5,725 nucleotides of DNA from an uncultured Clostridium sp. GTDB taxonomy: Bacteria > Bacillota > Clostridia > TANB77 > CAG-508. Position 1 is the stretch's first letter, and each line of letters opens with the position of its first letter. Under the pieces are notes generated by a model. It made no database searches. It was not told the origin of the DNA and was given only the letters and a program-made list of their open reading frames with translations. This document shows, in pieces, positions 1 through 5,725 of this stretch. The DNA is taken from assembly GCA_900556945.1 (NCBI GenBank), contig USQP01000059.1:1-5725 (forward strand). The letters are read 5' to 3'. The position numbers and the translations under genes were made by a program.

Positions 1-44
<44 letters not shown>

Positions 45-83
45 GCATATTATTAGATAAAAAAATAAAAAAGAAGAAAGAGT

Positions 84-137
84 AAGCAAGAATAATATAT
101 CTATGCTAAATAATTGCATAGAATATTATTCTTGCTT
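84..137 (+). terminator. Long hairpin upstream of the surface-protein gene
   Basis: Bases 84-98 pair perfectly with 123-137 (15 bp, mostly A-T), then an asymmetric internal loop, then CTATGC (101-106) pairs with GCATAG (116-121) around a 9-base loop. Four T residues (136-139) overlap and follow the 3' arm, and another four T lie at 145-148. It may be the terminator of a gene beyond the left edge, or a structured leader of the gene at 169. The short, interrupted T tract makes the terminator reading only moderate. I found no convincing promoter between the hairpin and the ATG. Confidence 0.5.
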
Positions 138-168
138 TTGTGCGTTTTGAAAAAAAGGAGGAACTTTT

Positions 169-1173
169 ATGAAAAAAAACAAAAGAATTATACCAATGGT
201 GTTATTGATTTTATTAACAATCATATCACTTCATAGTATAGCTTATGCAGAAACTGTAACTGCAGAAAAAATAGTTACATCAACAGATGGTTCAATTGAC
301 TATATTTTAAAAGGATTAAATTTAGAAGAAGGAGCTTCTTATCAATGGGCAATTGAAAAAACACAAAATGAAACAATAGAAAATTGGTATGATGTTTTAA
401 ATCCAGATTATGCTTCAGAAACAATTAGAATATCAATTGTAACCACAAATCAAAATCAACTTTCAGTTCTTAAATCTACAGATACAGGATATTTATCAAT
501 CAGAAAAGTTGGAGAAACAAATAATATTCTTAGCAATTATAGAGTAGATTTAACATTGCCGTTATTAAAAACTTTTACAGTTGAAAAAAATGCCTGGTAT
601 GGAAGTGCTCCAACTAATCCTGCTTATGATGTGACAGCCATATACGGAATAAATGCAAAAAATATTTCTTACACATGGGAAAAAATAACAGATGCAAATG
701 TAGTAAACAATTACATTGATAATAATCATGATTTATCAGGATTGCCATTAAAAGGAAAAGATAGTTTTCCAAGTTTAACAGACACATCTTGGAAATCGAT
801 AACTAATAATGATACTTTTAATAAATCAAAAGGAAGTATGCCATATAATCAAGTACCAGCAGAAGACGGATTATATTATTTATGGATACAAGCAAGCGAT
901 ACTAATGTAAAAACAATACAAGGACAAGCTATTATTGAAGTTGGAAGTGTCACTAAAATAACAGAAACAACAGATAAAAAAGATGAAAACAAAGACAATC
1001 CTACAGGCACCACAGATGATGGAAAAACAACAGGTAAAACAGATCCTACAGTAGCCAATAAAATATTACCAAATACAGGAATTAGTATGGGAATAATAGG
1101 TAGCATATTATTAGTAGTAGTATTAGGTGTAGCAGGACTAGCTAAATATTATAAGTATAAAGATGTGAAATAG
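169..1173 (+). CDS. Secreted LPNTG-anchored surface protein, function unknown
   Basis: This is a 334-residue exported protein that I do not recognise as a characterised family. Residues 1-27 form a signal peptide: KKNKR, a hydrophobic core, and a likely cleavage after Ala-Tyr-Ala27. Residues 28 to about 258 look beta-rich and may form two modules, each with an aromatic strand of similar type (YQWAIEK near 58, YTWEKIT near 168); no catalytic motif is visible. Residues about 261-298 are a Thr/Lys/Asp-rich linker of the kind that spans the cell wall. The C-terminus has LPNTG (300-304), a hydrophobic segment (about 307-325) and a basic tail, the order expected of a sortase substrate; no sortase gene lies in the window. 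An AGGAGGA site (156-162) sits 6 bases before the ATG. The gene leads a probable two-gene unit with the leucine-rich-repeat gene 17 bases downstream. The anchoring class is well supported; the biological role (adhesion or wall structure) would be a guess. Confidence 0.88.
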   Translation: MKKNKRIIPMVLLILLTIISLHSIAYAETVTAEKIVTSTDGSIDYILKGLNLEEGASYQWAIEKTQNETIENWYDVLNPDYASETIRISIVTTNQNQLSVLKSTDTGYLSIRKVGETNNILSNYRVDLTLPLLKTFTVEKNAWYGSAPTNPAYDVTAIYGINAKNISYTWEKITDANVVNNYIDNNHDLSGLPLKGKDSFPSLTDTSWKSITNNDTFNKSKGSMPYNQVPAEDGLYYLWIQASDTNVKTIQGQAIIEVGSVTKITETTDKKDENKDNPTGTTDDGKTTGKTDPTVANKILPNTGISMGIIGSILLVVVLGVAGLAKYYKYKDVK

Positions 1174-1190
1174 GGAGTTGAAAAGTAAAA

Positions 1191-2072
1191 ATGAAAGCAA
1201 AGAAGAATTTCCTACTAATAACAATATTAATACTATTATTAATAATTGTATTAGTAGTAGGATGTATCATACTTAATAAAACAGAGTATAAAAAAAGTCA
1301 AGGTGAAGATATAAAAACAGAAGAAATTAAAATAAAGTCAGAAGCTGATCCAAATGAATTGTATTATTATAAAAATGAAGATGGAACATACGAAGTAAGT
1401 TCAGATGAAAGAACTGAAAACTGTACAATATTTAATTTGCCAGAGGAACATAATAGTGCAATAGTTACAACAATTAGTGAAAACGCTTTTAAAGGTAGCA
1501 ATGCAGTTGAAATTAATATACCAGATTCAATAACAAAAATTGAAAAAAGTGCTTTTATTTGTGCTGAAAAACTAAAAGAAGTTAAATTTGGAAAAAATGT
1601 GAAGCAAATAGGAGAAAGTGCGTTTTTTCAATGTACTTCATTAGAAGAAGTGATTCTACCAGATAGTTTGGAAGTTATAGATGATGCTACATTTCTTTCT
1701 TGTACATCATTAAAAAAGGTTACATTACCAGAAGGAATTAAGGAAATAGGCGCAACTGTTTTTGGAAATTGTGAAAAATTAACAGAAATTAATATACCAT
1801 CTTCTGTAAAAAAAATACAAGAATATACTTTTGACGGATGTTCATCATTGGAAAAAATAAAGATTCCAGAGGGAATTGAAGAAATAGAATTTGGAGCATT
1901 TGATGGATGTAGTAGCTTAAAAGAACTTCATCTTCCATCATCAATAAAAATCTTAGGAAAAGAAGGATGGCCTATTTTTGATAAAAATACCATTCCTACA
2001 ATTTATGCACCAACAGGATCTTATGCTGAAGAATATGCTAAATCAAATGGAATATCTTTTGTAGAAGAATAA
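1191..2072 (+). CDS. BspA-type leucine-rich-repeat surface protein
   Basis: This 293-residue protein carries leucine-rich repeats of the BspA/Treponema type (LRR_5). The repeat Phe recurs at residues 100, 122, 145, 168, 191, 214 and 237, almost always 23 residues apart, with Cys at 124, 148, 171, 194, 217 and 240 and with IP or LP at the strand positions. The end (TIYAPTGSYAEEYAKSNGI) is the usual cap of these proteins. The N-terminus is basic and then strongly hydrophobic to about residue 28. VVGC at 22-25 could be a lipobox, but the hydrophobic residues after Cys25 fit a simple membrane anchor as well. Known BspA-like proteins bind host or matrix proteins in some bacteria; here binding is inference. 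The gene follows the LPNTG protein closely. Its best ribosome site, GGGAG (1173-1177), overlaps the upstream stop codon and is rather far (13 bases) from the ATG, which suggests weak or coupled translation. It ends before a strong terminator. Confidence 0.9.
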   Translation: MKAKKNFLLITILILLLIIVLVVGCIILNKTEYKKSQGEDIKTEEIKIKSEADPNELYYYKNEDGTYEVSSDERTENCTIFNLPEEHNSAIVTTISENAFKGSNAVEINIPDSITKIEKSAFICAEKLKEVKFGKNVKQIGESAFFQCTSLEEVILPDSLEVIDDATFLSCTSLKKVTLPEGIKEIGATVFGNCEKLTEINIPSSVKKIQEYTFDGCSSLEKIKIPEGIEEIEFGAFDGCSSLKELHLPSSIKILGKEGWPIFDKNTIPTIYAPTGSYAEEYAKSNGISFVEE

Positions 2073-2130
2073 TTTATTATTTAATAATTATTCCCAGCAT
2101 AGATAGCGGTTAATTCTAAAATTAATATAT

Positions 2131-2166
2131 GGTTTTGCAAGAATTAGTTGCAAAACCTATTTTTTT
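2131..2166 (+). terminator. Rho-independent terminator after the surface-protein unit
   Basis: GGTTTTGCAA (2131-2140) and TTGCAAAACC (2148-2157) form a perfect 10-bp stem with a 7-base loop, followed by TATTTTTTT. This is a textbook intrinsic terminator. It lies 58 bases after the leucine-rich-repeat gene and separates it from the thioredoxin operon. Confidence 0.93.
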
Positions 2167-2210
2167 ATGTTTTAATAAGTTTGAAATGAAGAAAATACAA
2201 TAAATATATT

Positions 2211-2240
2211 CATACAAAAATAGAAAAAAATAGGTATAAT
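2211..2240 (+). promoter_or_regulatory. Probable sigma-A promoter of trxB-trxA
   Basis: A perfect TATAAT -10 box is at 2235-2240. The best -35 candidate is CATACA (2211-2216) at 18-base spacing, matching the consensus only in its last three bases. The predicted start is near 2247, giving a leader of about 35 bases. The -10 box is clear, but the weak -35 suggests modest strength or an activator. No recognised redox operator was seen. Confidence 0.6.
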
Positions 2241-2267
2241 TGAAGAAGATAGACAGATAATAAAAAT

Positions 2268-2274
2268 AAGGAGG
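2268..2274 (+). promoter_or_regulatory. Ribosome binding site fixing the TTG start of trxB
   Basis: AAGGAGG ends 7 bases before the TTG at 2282. The nearby ATG at 2289 is out of frame, and no in-frame ATG occurs before the FAD-binding GxGxxG motif, so the TTG is the supported start codon. Confidence 0.85.
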
Positions 2275-2281
2275 AATTACT

Positions 2282-3151
2282 TTGAATTATGATGTAATCA
2301 TAATAGGTGCTGGTCCTGCTGGGATATCGGCAAGTTTATATACAAAGAGAAGTAATTTAAATACGCTTGTATTGTATCAAGATAAATCAAGTTTAGAAAA
2401 AACAGATAAAATAGAAAATTATTATGGTTTTGAGAATGGAATCAGTGGAACAGATTTATATCAAATAGGAATGAAGCAAGCTAAAAATATAGGAGTCGAT
2501 ATTAAAAAAGAAGAGGTACTAAAGATAGAAAAAAGTGAACAAGGATTTTTGATAAAGACTACTAAAGCAGAATATACAGCAGAAGCAGTCATATTAGCTA
2601 CTGGAAATAAAAGAGATAGACCTAAGATAAAAGGAATACAAGAATTAGAAGGAAAAGGAATTAGTTATTGTGCAGTATGTGATGGATTTTTTTATCGAAA
2701 TAGAAGTGTAGCAGTATTGGGAAGTGGAGATTATGCTATTTCAGAGGTGAATGATTTAATTAACCTAGCAAAAGATATTACAATTTTAACTAATGGAAAA
2801 GAAAAACCAGAATTTAGAGCTGAAAATGTAAAAATAGATACAAGGGTACTCAAAGAAATCAAAGGAGAAAACAAAGTAGAGCAAGTAGAATTTAAAGAAG
2901 GTCCACAATTAAAAGTAGATGGGATCTTTATTGCACAAGGAGTAGCAGGAACTACAGAATTTGCTAAGAAATTAGGAGCTATTACTCAAAATGATAGAAT
3001 CATAGTAAATGAAAAAATGGAAACAAATATAAAAGGATTGTATGCTTGTGGAGATTGTACAGGAGGATTACTACAAATTAGTAAAGCTGTATATGAAGGT
3101 ACAGTTGCAGGAATGCAAGTGATAAAGTATTTAAAAAAGGGAGGTAAATAA
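2282..3151 (+). CDS. trxB: Thioredoxin reductase, probably ferredoxin-dependent type
   Basis: This flavoenzyme should reduce the thioredoxin encoded directly downstream. The 289-residue protein has the FAD motif GAGPAG (9-14), the redox-active disulfide CAVC (130-133) followed by Asp-Gly, and the second FAD motif in ACGDCTGG (255-262). It is slightly shorter than the usual 305-320 residues. The pyridine-nucleotide domain keeps a GSGDYA loop (147-152), but where NADPH-dependent enzymes have HRRxxxR after the second beta strand it reads TNGKEKPEFR (170-179). The basic residues that hold the NADPH 2'-phosphate are therefore missing. Clostridial ferredoxin-dependent flavin thioredoxin reductases are known to lack NADPH-binding motifs, so reduction by ferredoxin is a reasonable inference, not proven; NADH use is an alternative. 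The TTG start is set by the upstream AAGGAGG. The stop is one base before trxA, so the two genes form one operon. Confidence 0.93.
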   Translation: MNYDVIIIGAGPAGISASLYTKRSNLNTLVLYQDKSSLEKTDKIENYYGFENGISGTDLYQIGMKQAKNIGVDIKKEEVLKIEKSEQGFLIKTTKAEYTAEAVILATGNKRDRPKIKGIQELEGKGISYCAVCDGFFYRNRSVAVLGSGDYAISEVNDLINLAKDITILTNGKEKPEFRAENVKIDTRVLKEIKGENKVEQVEFKEGPQLKVDGIFIAQGVAGTTEFAKKLGAITQNDRIIVNEKMETNIKGLYACGDCTGGLLQISKAVYEGTVAGMQVIKYLKKGGK

Positions 3152-3152
3152 A

Positions 3153-3473
3153 ATGAGTGTTTTAAAAATTACAAGTGAAAACTATGAGGAAGAAGTTTTA
3201 AAATCAGAAAAAATAGTATTAATTGATTTTTATGCAGATTGGTGTGGACCATGTAGAATGATGTCATCGGTCATTGATGAAATAGCAGAGGAAATGGCAG
3301 ATAAAATTAAAGTAGGAAAAATAAATGTGGATGAGAATCAAGATTTAGCAATGGAATACGGTATTATGAGTATACCTACAATTGTAATGATAAAAGATGG
3401 AAAAGCAGTAAAAAATCTTGTTGGAGTAAGAGATAAAAATGAAATAAAAGATACTCTAAAAGATATAAACTAA
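3153..3473 (+). CDS. trxA: Thioredoxin
   Basis: This is a small cytoplasmic disulfide reductant of 106 residues, the normal thioredoxin length. The active site WCGPC is at residues 30-34 with the usual buried Asp (25), and the cis-proline segment SIPT places Pro75 opposite the active site. The rest follows the thioredoxin fold, with a C-terminal helix. It starts one base after the trxB stop and uses GGGAGG (3139-3144), which lies inside the end of trxB. The pair is probably translationally coupled, so reductase and substrate are made together. It would supply electrons to ribonucleotide reductase, peroxidases and other thiol enzymes. A hairpin terminator begins right at its stop codon. Confidence 0.96.
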   Translation: MSVLKITSENYEEEVLKSEKIVLIDFYADWCGPCRMMSSVIDEIAEEMADKIKVGKINVDENQDLAMEYGIMSIPTIVMIKDGKAVKNLVGVRDKNEIKDTLKDIN

Positions 3474-3498
3474 AAAAGGCATGAATTCATGTCTTTTT
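3473..3498. terminator. Terminator after trxA, possibly bidirectional
   Basis: AAAAAGGCATG (3473-3483) pairs with CATGTCTTTTT (3488-3498) through one G-T wobble around an AATT loop. The A-rich 5' arm and T-rich 3' arm mean it could terminate transcription from either side. It overlaps the last base of the trxA stop codon. Confidence 0.85.
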
Positions 3499-3500
3499 AT

Positions 3501-3683
3501 ATTGTAATAAATAATAATAGCTTACAATTCATATTATTCTTAAAATAGATAGTATAAATGTTGATATATTAATATTTGCAGACCGAGGAAGTTATACGTC
3601 GCACGCATTTACTTTCGAAGCCATGTGAGGCAAAAATATTAATATATCAACATATGCTATGGATATGTGTGAATTGTAATAAG
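3501..3683. ncRNA. Unidentified inverted-repeat element or structured RNA
   Basis: Most of the 305-base gap between trxA and the exporter gene is a large symmetric structure. Bases 3558-3577 and 3634-3653 form a 20-bp perfect stem. G3578-C3579 pairs with G3630-C3631 across a two-A bulge. Outward, 3549-3555 pairs with 3654-3660 (one G-T), and TTACAATTCA (3522-3531) pairs with 3670-3679. The apical region 3580-3630 is about 49% G+C, far above the flanks, and can form a small stem (3587-3592 with 3611-3616). I could not match it to 6S RNA, signal-recognition RNA, T-box or any riboswitch class I know. A non-autonomous mobile element (MITE) is an alternative, because the 10-mer ATTGTAATAA occurs at 3501-3510 and again at 3673-3682. 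No coding potential was seen. Strand and expression are unknown. Confidence 0.5.
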
Positions 3684-3710
3684 CAGCAAATATAAAAACT
3701 AAAAAAAGCT

Positions 3711-3739
3711 TTGACTAAAAAAATAAAAAGTGATAAAAT
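3711..3739 (+). promoter_or_regulatory. Strong sigma-A promoter of the MATE gene
   Basis: TTGACT (3711-3716) and TAAAAT (3734-3739) are 17 bases apart, and TG at 3731-3732 gives an extended -10. Five of six bases match the consensus in each box. The predicted start near 3746 leaves a leader of about 33 bases, with AAGGAGG (3768-3774) four bases before the ATG. The inverted-repeat element lies upstream of this promoter and so is not in this transcript. Confidence 0.82.
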
Positions 3740-3778
3740 AGATAAGTTGCTAATATACGAGAATAAGAAGGAGGAAAA

Positions 3779-5071
3779 ATGGAAAAGGAAGAAAATATTT
3801 TAGGTACAGAGAAAATAGGAAGATTAATAAGAAAGTTTTCAATTCCTTGCATTATATCATTACTAGTTAATTCATTGTATAATATAATTGATCAAATTTT
3901 TATAGGATGGGGCGTAGGTTACTTAGGAAATGGTGCTACTAATGTGGTTTTTCCAATTAGTATGATATGTTTGGCTTTTGCTTTAATGTTTGGAGATGGA
4001 GCATCTGCATATTTAAGCTTAAAGTTAGGAGAAAAGAAAAAAGAAGAAGCAGCAAAAGGAGTGGCTAATGGAATCATAATTTCTATCATAATAGCAATTG
4101 CTTTTTGTGCAGTCTCATTGGTATTTTTAAATCAATTATTAGATCTATTTGGATGTACAGATGCATTAAGAGATTATGCATTAAAATATGGTAAGATTAT
4201 TGCTATGGGTATACCCTTTATGATGATAGGTTCAACATTAAATTCTATTATAAGAGCAGATGGAAGCCCAAAATATGCTATGATATCAATGATAACAGGA
4301 GCGGTTCTAAATACCATATTAGATCCTATTTTTATATTTATTTTTAAAATGGGAGTAGAAGGTGCTGCAATTGCTACAATATTGAGCCAATTCATTACTT
4401 TTATGCTTAATATCTTATATATTAAGAGATTTAAATCCATAGCATTAACAAAAGAAAACTTTAAATTTAAATTCAATGTAGCTAAAAAAGTGTCATCATT
4501 AGGAATTAGCAGTTTTATTACTCAAATAAGTTTTGTATTTGTCATGGCTACTGAAAACAATTTGCTTGCTAAATATGGAATGGAATCTAAGTTTGGCTCA
4601 GAAATACCAATCACTGTATTAGGAATTGTAATGAAGATAAGCCAAATATTAAATAGTATTATCATAGGACTGGCAGCAGGAACACAGCCAATATTTGGAT
4701 ACAATTACGGAGCAAGAAAATTTGATAGAGTAAAGAGTGCATTAAAGATTGTGCTAGGTACTAGTATTGGAATCAGTACAATCGCATTTATATTATTCCA
4801 AACAATACCAGATAAATTGATTGCAATATTTGGTAGTGGAGACGAAAATTATATGGAGTTTGCATGTTTAGCATTTAGAACATATTTGATGTTATGCATT
4901 TGTAACGGAATACAGATACCAACTGGAATATTTTTTCAAGCTGTTGGAAAAAGCCGGAAAAAGTGCAATATTATCATTATCAAGGCAAATTGTATTCTTA
5001 ATTCCAGCAATGATAATATTAAGCAGTATGTTTGGGGTGATAGGAGTGTTGTATGGAGGTCCAGTGGCTGA
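3779..5071 (+). CDS. MATE-family efflux transporter, frameshifted near its C-terminus
   Basis: This is an inner-membrane multidrug/toxin exporter of the MATE family, which normally uses an Na+ or H+ gradient to expel cationic compounds. The true-frame part is residues 1-392: a charged N-terminus with EKIGRLIRKFSIPCI, then many hydrophobic segments in two halves. Family-typical stretches include NIIDQIFIGW near 35, GDGASAYLSLKLG near 72, and GLAAGTQPIFGYNYGA in the second half. Residues 393-430 are out of frame and end at a chance TGA at 5069-5071. At 4952-4958 the sequence reads AGCCGGA where the family-like reading AVGKSGKSAI needs one base fewer, so an extra C (4954 or 4955) breaks the frame. 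The correct continuation is at 4956 onward. Its own promoter and strong ribosome site precede it. No substrate can be named. Because it is one homopolymer-adjacent base at low-quality contig ends, a sequencing error is at least as likely as a real mutation. Confidence 0.88.
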   Translation: MEKEENILGTEKIGRLIRKFSIPCIISLLVNSLYNIIDQIFIGWGVGYLGNGATNVVFPISMICLAFALMFGDGASAYLSLKLGEKKKEEAAKGVANGIIISIIIAIAFCAVSLVFLNQLLDLFGCTDALRDYALKYGKIIAMGIPFMMIGSTLNSIIRADGSPKYAMISMITGAVLNTILDPIFIFIFKMGVEGAAIATILSQFITFMLNILYIKRFKSIALTKENFKFKFNVAKKVSSLGISSFITQISFVFVMATENNLLAKYGMESKFGSEIPITVLGIVMKISQILNSIIIGLAAGTQPIFGYNYGARKFDRVKSALKIVLGTSIGISTIAFILFQTIPDKLIAIFGSGDENYMEFACLAFRTYLMLCICNGIQIPTGIFFQAVGKSRKKCNIIIIKANCILNSSNDNIKQYVWGDRSVVWRSSG

Positions 5072-5357
5072 TGCATTAGCCTTTGTACTTGCAGTAGCAT
5101 TTCTAATAATAGAAGTAAAAAATCTAGATAAAGACGAAAATAAGAGTCATACACTTATTGACGATACAAGTACAGCCAATAAATTGAGTAAACATATTGT
5201 TATTACAATATCAAGAGAATATGGTTCTGGAGGAAGATACATAGGTAGATTAATAGCTGATAAATTAGGAATTCAATTATATGATAAAGATTTTATTGAA
5301 AAAGTAGCAAAAGAGACAGGATTTACGCAAGAGTATATTGAAAATAATGAGCAGAGC
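4956..5357 (+). CDS. Continuation of the exporter gene: last MATE helices fused to a cytidylate-kinase-like domain, truncated
   Basis: Read in the frame starting at 4956, the MATE protein resumes with GKSAILSLSRQ and its final hydrophobic segments (about 4992-5115), including the family-like GVLYGGPVADALAF. A polar linker (about 5118-5190) follows. From about 5193 comes HIVITISREYGSGGRYIGRL and, further on, LYDKDFIEKVAKETGF and QEYIENNEQ. This is the start of a cytidylate-kinase-like P-loop domain (AAA_26 type), with GSGG as the nucleotide-binding loop. No ribosome site precedes the kinase segment, so it is a fused domain and not a separate gene. Only about 55 residues of a domain near 200 residues are present, because the sequence leaves this genome at about 5352-5393. 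I recall transporter-kinase fusions of this kind in Clostridia but cannot verify it here. The kinase's role and whether it is active are unknown. Confidence 0.8.
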
Positions 5358-5393
5358 CTTTTTCTTTCCTGTATTTTTTGGCCGGGGGGGGGT
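5352..5393. other. Probable chimeric assembly junction with poly-G run
   Basis: Left of this point three sampled lines (5161-5340) contain 51 G+C in 180 bases (28%). Right of it, 5461-5700 contain 131 in 240 (55%), with GC-ending codons. The kinase-like domain stops matching its family at ENNEQ (about 5354), and a nine-G run lies at 5384-5392. No transposon end or integration signal was seen. A misjoin of two organisms' reads explains this best; poly-G runs are also a known two-colour Illumina artefact. Confidence 0.8.
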
Positions 5394-5429
5394 AACGTTT
5401 CGGTGAAAAAGACGGAGGAAAGCGAAAAA

Positions 5430-5725
5430 ATGCGTAAAAACAAAGAAAAAGTTTACCTTTCCATGGCTCTCGTTCTCCTCATGACCGTGAACATCTTCTT
5501 TTATGCGCTCTACATCCGGCAGCAGATCTACTACGAGGGCACGCAGGCCATGCTGGAGACTTATGAACAGGTGAACAAGACCTTTACCATGTTTGCCCAG
5601 CGCAACTGGAATGTCCTCACGGACTGGGGCGGTTACTTGAGGGAGATGGCCGCCCCCGAGACGGCTACCCAGTGGAAGGACTTTGGAGAGGAAAAGAAGA
5701 CCTGGAACTACAGCGATTTTTATAT
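5430..5725 (+). CDS. N-terminus of a membrane sensor protein from another organism, partial
   Basis: The 98 visible residues begin MRKNKEKVYLS, have one membrane helix (about 9-29), then an extracytoplasmic helical stretch rich in Glu, Gln and aromatic residues (YEQVNKTFTMFAQRNW near 45-60) and WNYSDFY at the edge. This resembles the start of large clostridial hybrid histidine kinases or diguanylate-cyclase-type sensors with an external sensing domain. That is recognition by resemblance only, because no catalytic domain is in view. GGAGG (5414-5418) lies 11 bases before the ATG. An in-frame GTG at 5403 would add nine residues but lacks a ribosome site. The same frame is open back through the junction into the exporter-kinase frame, which is coincidental. 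Codon use (GCC, CTC, ATC, GTG) differs sharply from every other gene here. Confidence 0.6.
   Translation, partial: MRKNKEKVYLSMALVLLMTVNIFFYALYIRQQIYYEGTQAMLETYEQVNKTFTMFAQRNWNVLTDWGGYLREMAAPETATQWKDFGEEKKTWNYSDFY

Noticed and set aside
876..1106. Antisense open frame within the LPNTG protein gene
   Set aside because: It is a minus-strand shadow of a well-supported gene, with no ribosome site or family resemblance. The same applies to minus-strand frames at 4174-4476, 4522-4704 and 4936-5154 inside the exporter gene.
1393..1950. CRISPR-like or DNA-level repeats
   Set aside because: The periodicity is 69 bases, which is the 23-residue protein repeat of the leucine-rich-repeat gene; the DNA copies are divergent.
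3501..3683. Riboswitch controlling the MATE exporter gene
   Set aside because: Some riboswitches do control MATE genes, but a strong promoter (3711-3739) lies between the structure and the gene, and no known aptamer core was recognised.
4955..5071. Programmed frameshift producing two exporter forms
   Set aside because: There is no slippery heptamer of the usual type or stimulating structure at the site; a single inserted base explains it.
5184..5357. Separate cytidylate-kinase gene starting at TTG 5184
   Set aside because: No ribosome site precedes the TTG, and the frame is continuous with the exporter's C-terminal helices.
5352..5725. Horizontally acquired island with different base composition
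   Set aside because: There is no integrase, transposon end or tRNA. The change cuts through a kinase domain at a poly-G run, and the other end of the window has adapter residue, so misassembly is simpler.

Overview
The window looks like one assembled metagenomic fragment from an AT-rich, Gram-positive, anaerobic member of the Clostridia, with artefacts at both ends. Three sampled lines of the last native part (5161-5340) are about 28% G+C. Codons are A/T-rich, Shine-Dalgarno sites are strong AGGAGG-type, there is an LPNTG-type sortase signal, and the flavin thioredoxin reductase has a clostridial look. No rRNA or other marker allows a finer taxonomic call.

Layout, all genes on the + strand. 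Positions 1-13 match the end of the Tn5/Nextera mosaic end and are followed by a pure (CA)15 run (14-43); neither looks native. A long hairpin (84-137) precedes a two-gene cell-surface unit: a secreted protein of unknown function with a C-terminal LPNTG anchor (169-1173) and a membrane-anchored BspA-type leucine-rich-repeat protein (1191-2072). A clear terminator (2131-2166) closes this unit. Next comes a redox operon, trxB-trxA (2282-3473), separated by one base, with its own promoter and terminator. The trxB product keeps the FAD and CxxC motifs but lacks the NADPH 2'-phosphate motif HRRxxxR, which suggests a ferredoxin-dependent enzyme. A 305-base intergenic stretch then holds a roughly 158-nt inverted-repeat element with a 20-bp perfect stem and a GC-richer apical region, followed by a strong sigma-A-type promoter. 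That promoter serves a MATE-family exporter gene (from 3779).

The exporter frame is broken by one extra base near 4955. In the corrected frame the protein continues into the rest of the MATE domain and then into the start of a cytidylate-kinase-like P-loop domain, so the intact gene would encode a transporter-kinase fusion. At about 5352-5393, just past a 9-G run, the base composition jumps to about 55% G+C and a different gene begins (5430 to the edge, N-terminus of a membrane sensor). This is most simply a chimeric assembly join to another organism, and the native kinase domain is lost at that point.

No convincing new multi-gene system is present. The items most worth a second look are the structured intergenic element, the MATE-kinase fusion, and the atypical thioredoxin reductase. 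The adapter, frameshift and chimera should be resolved before anything at the ends is interpreted.
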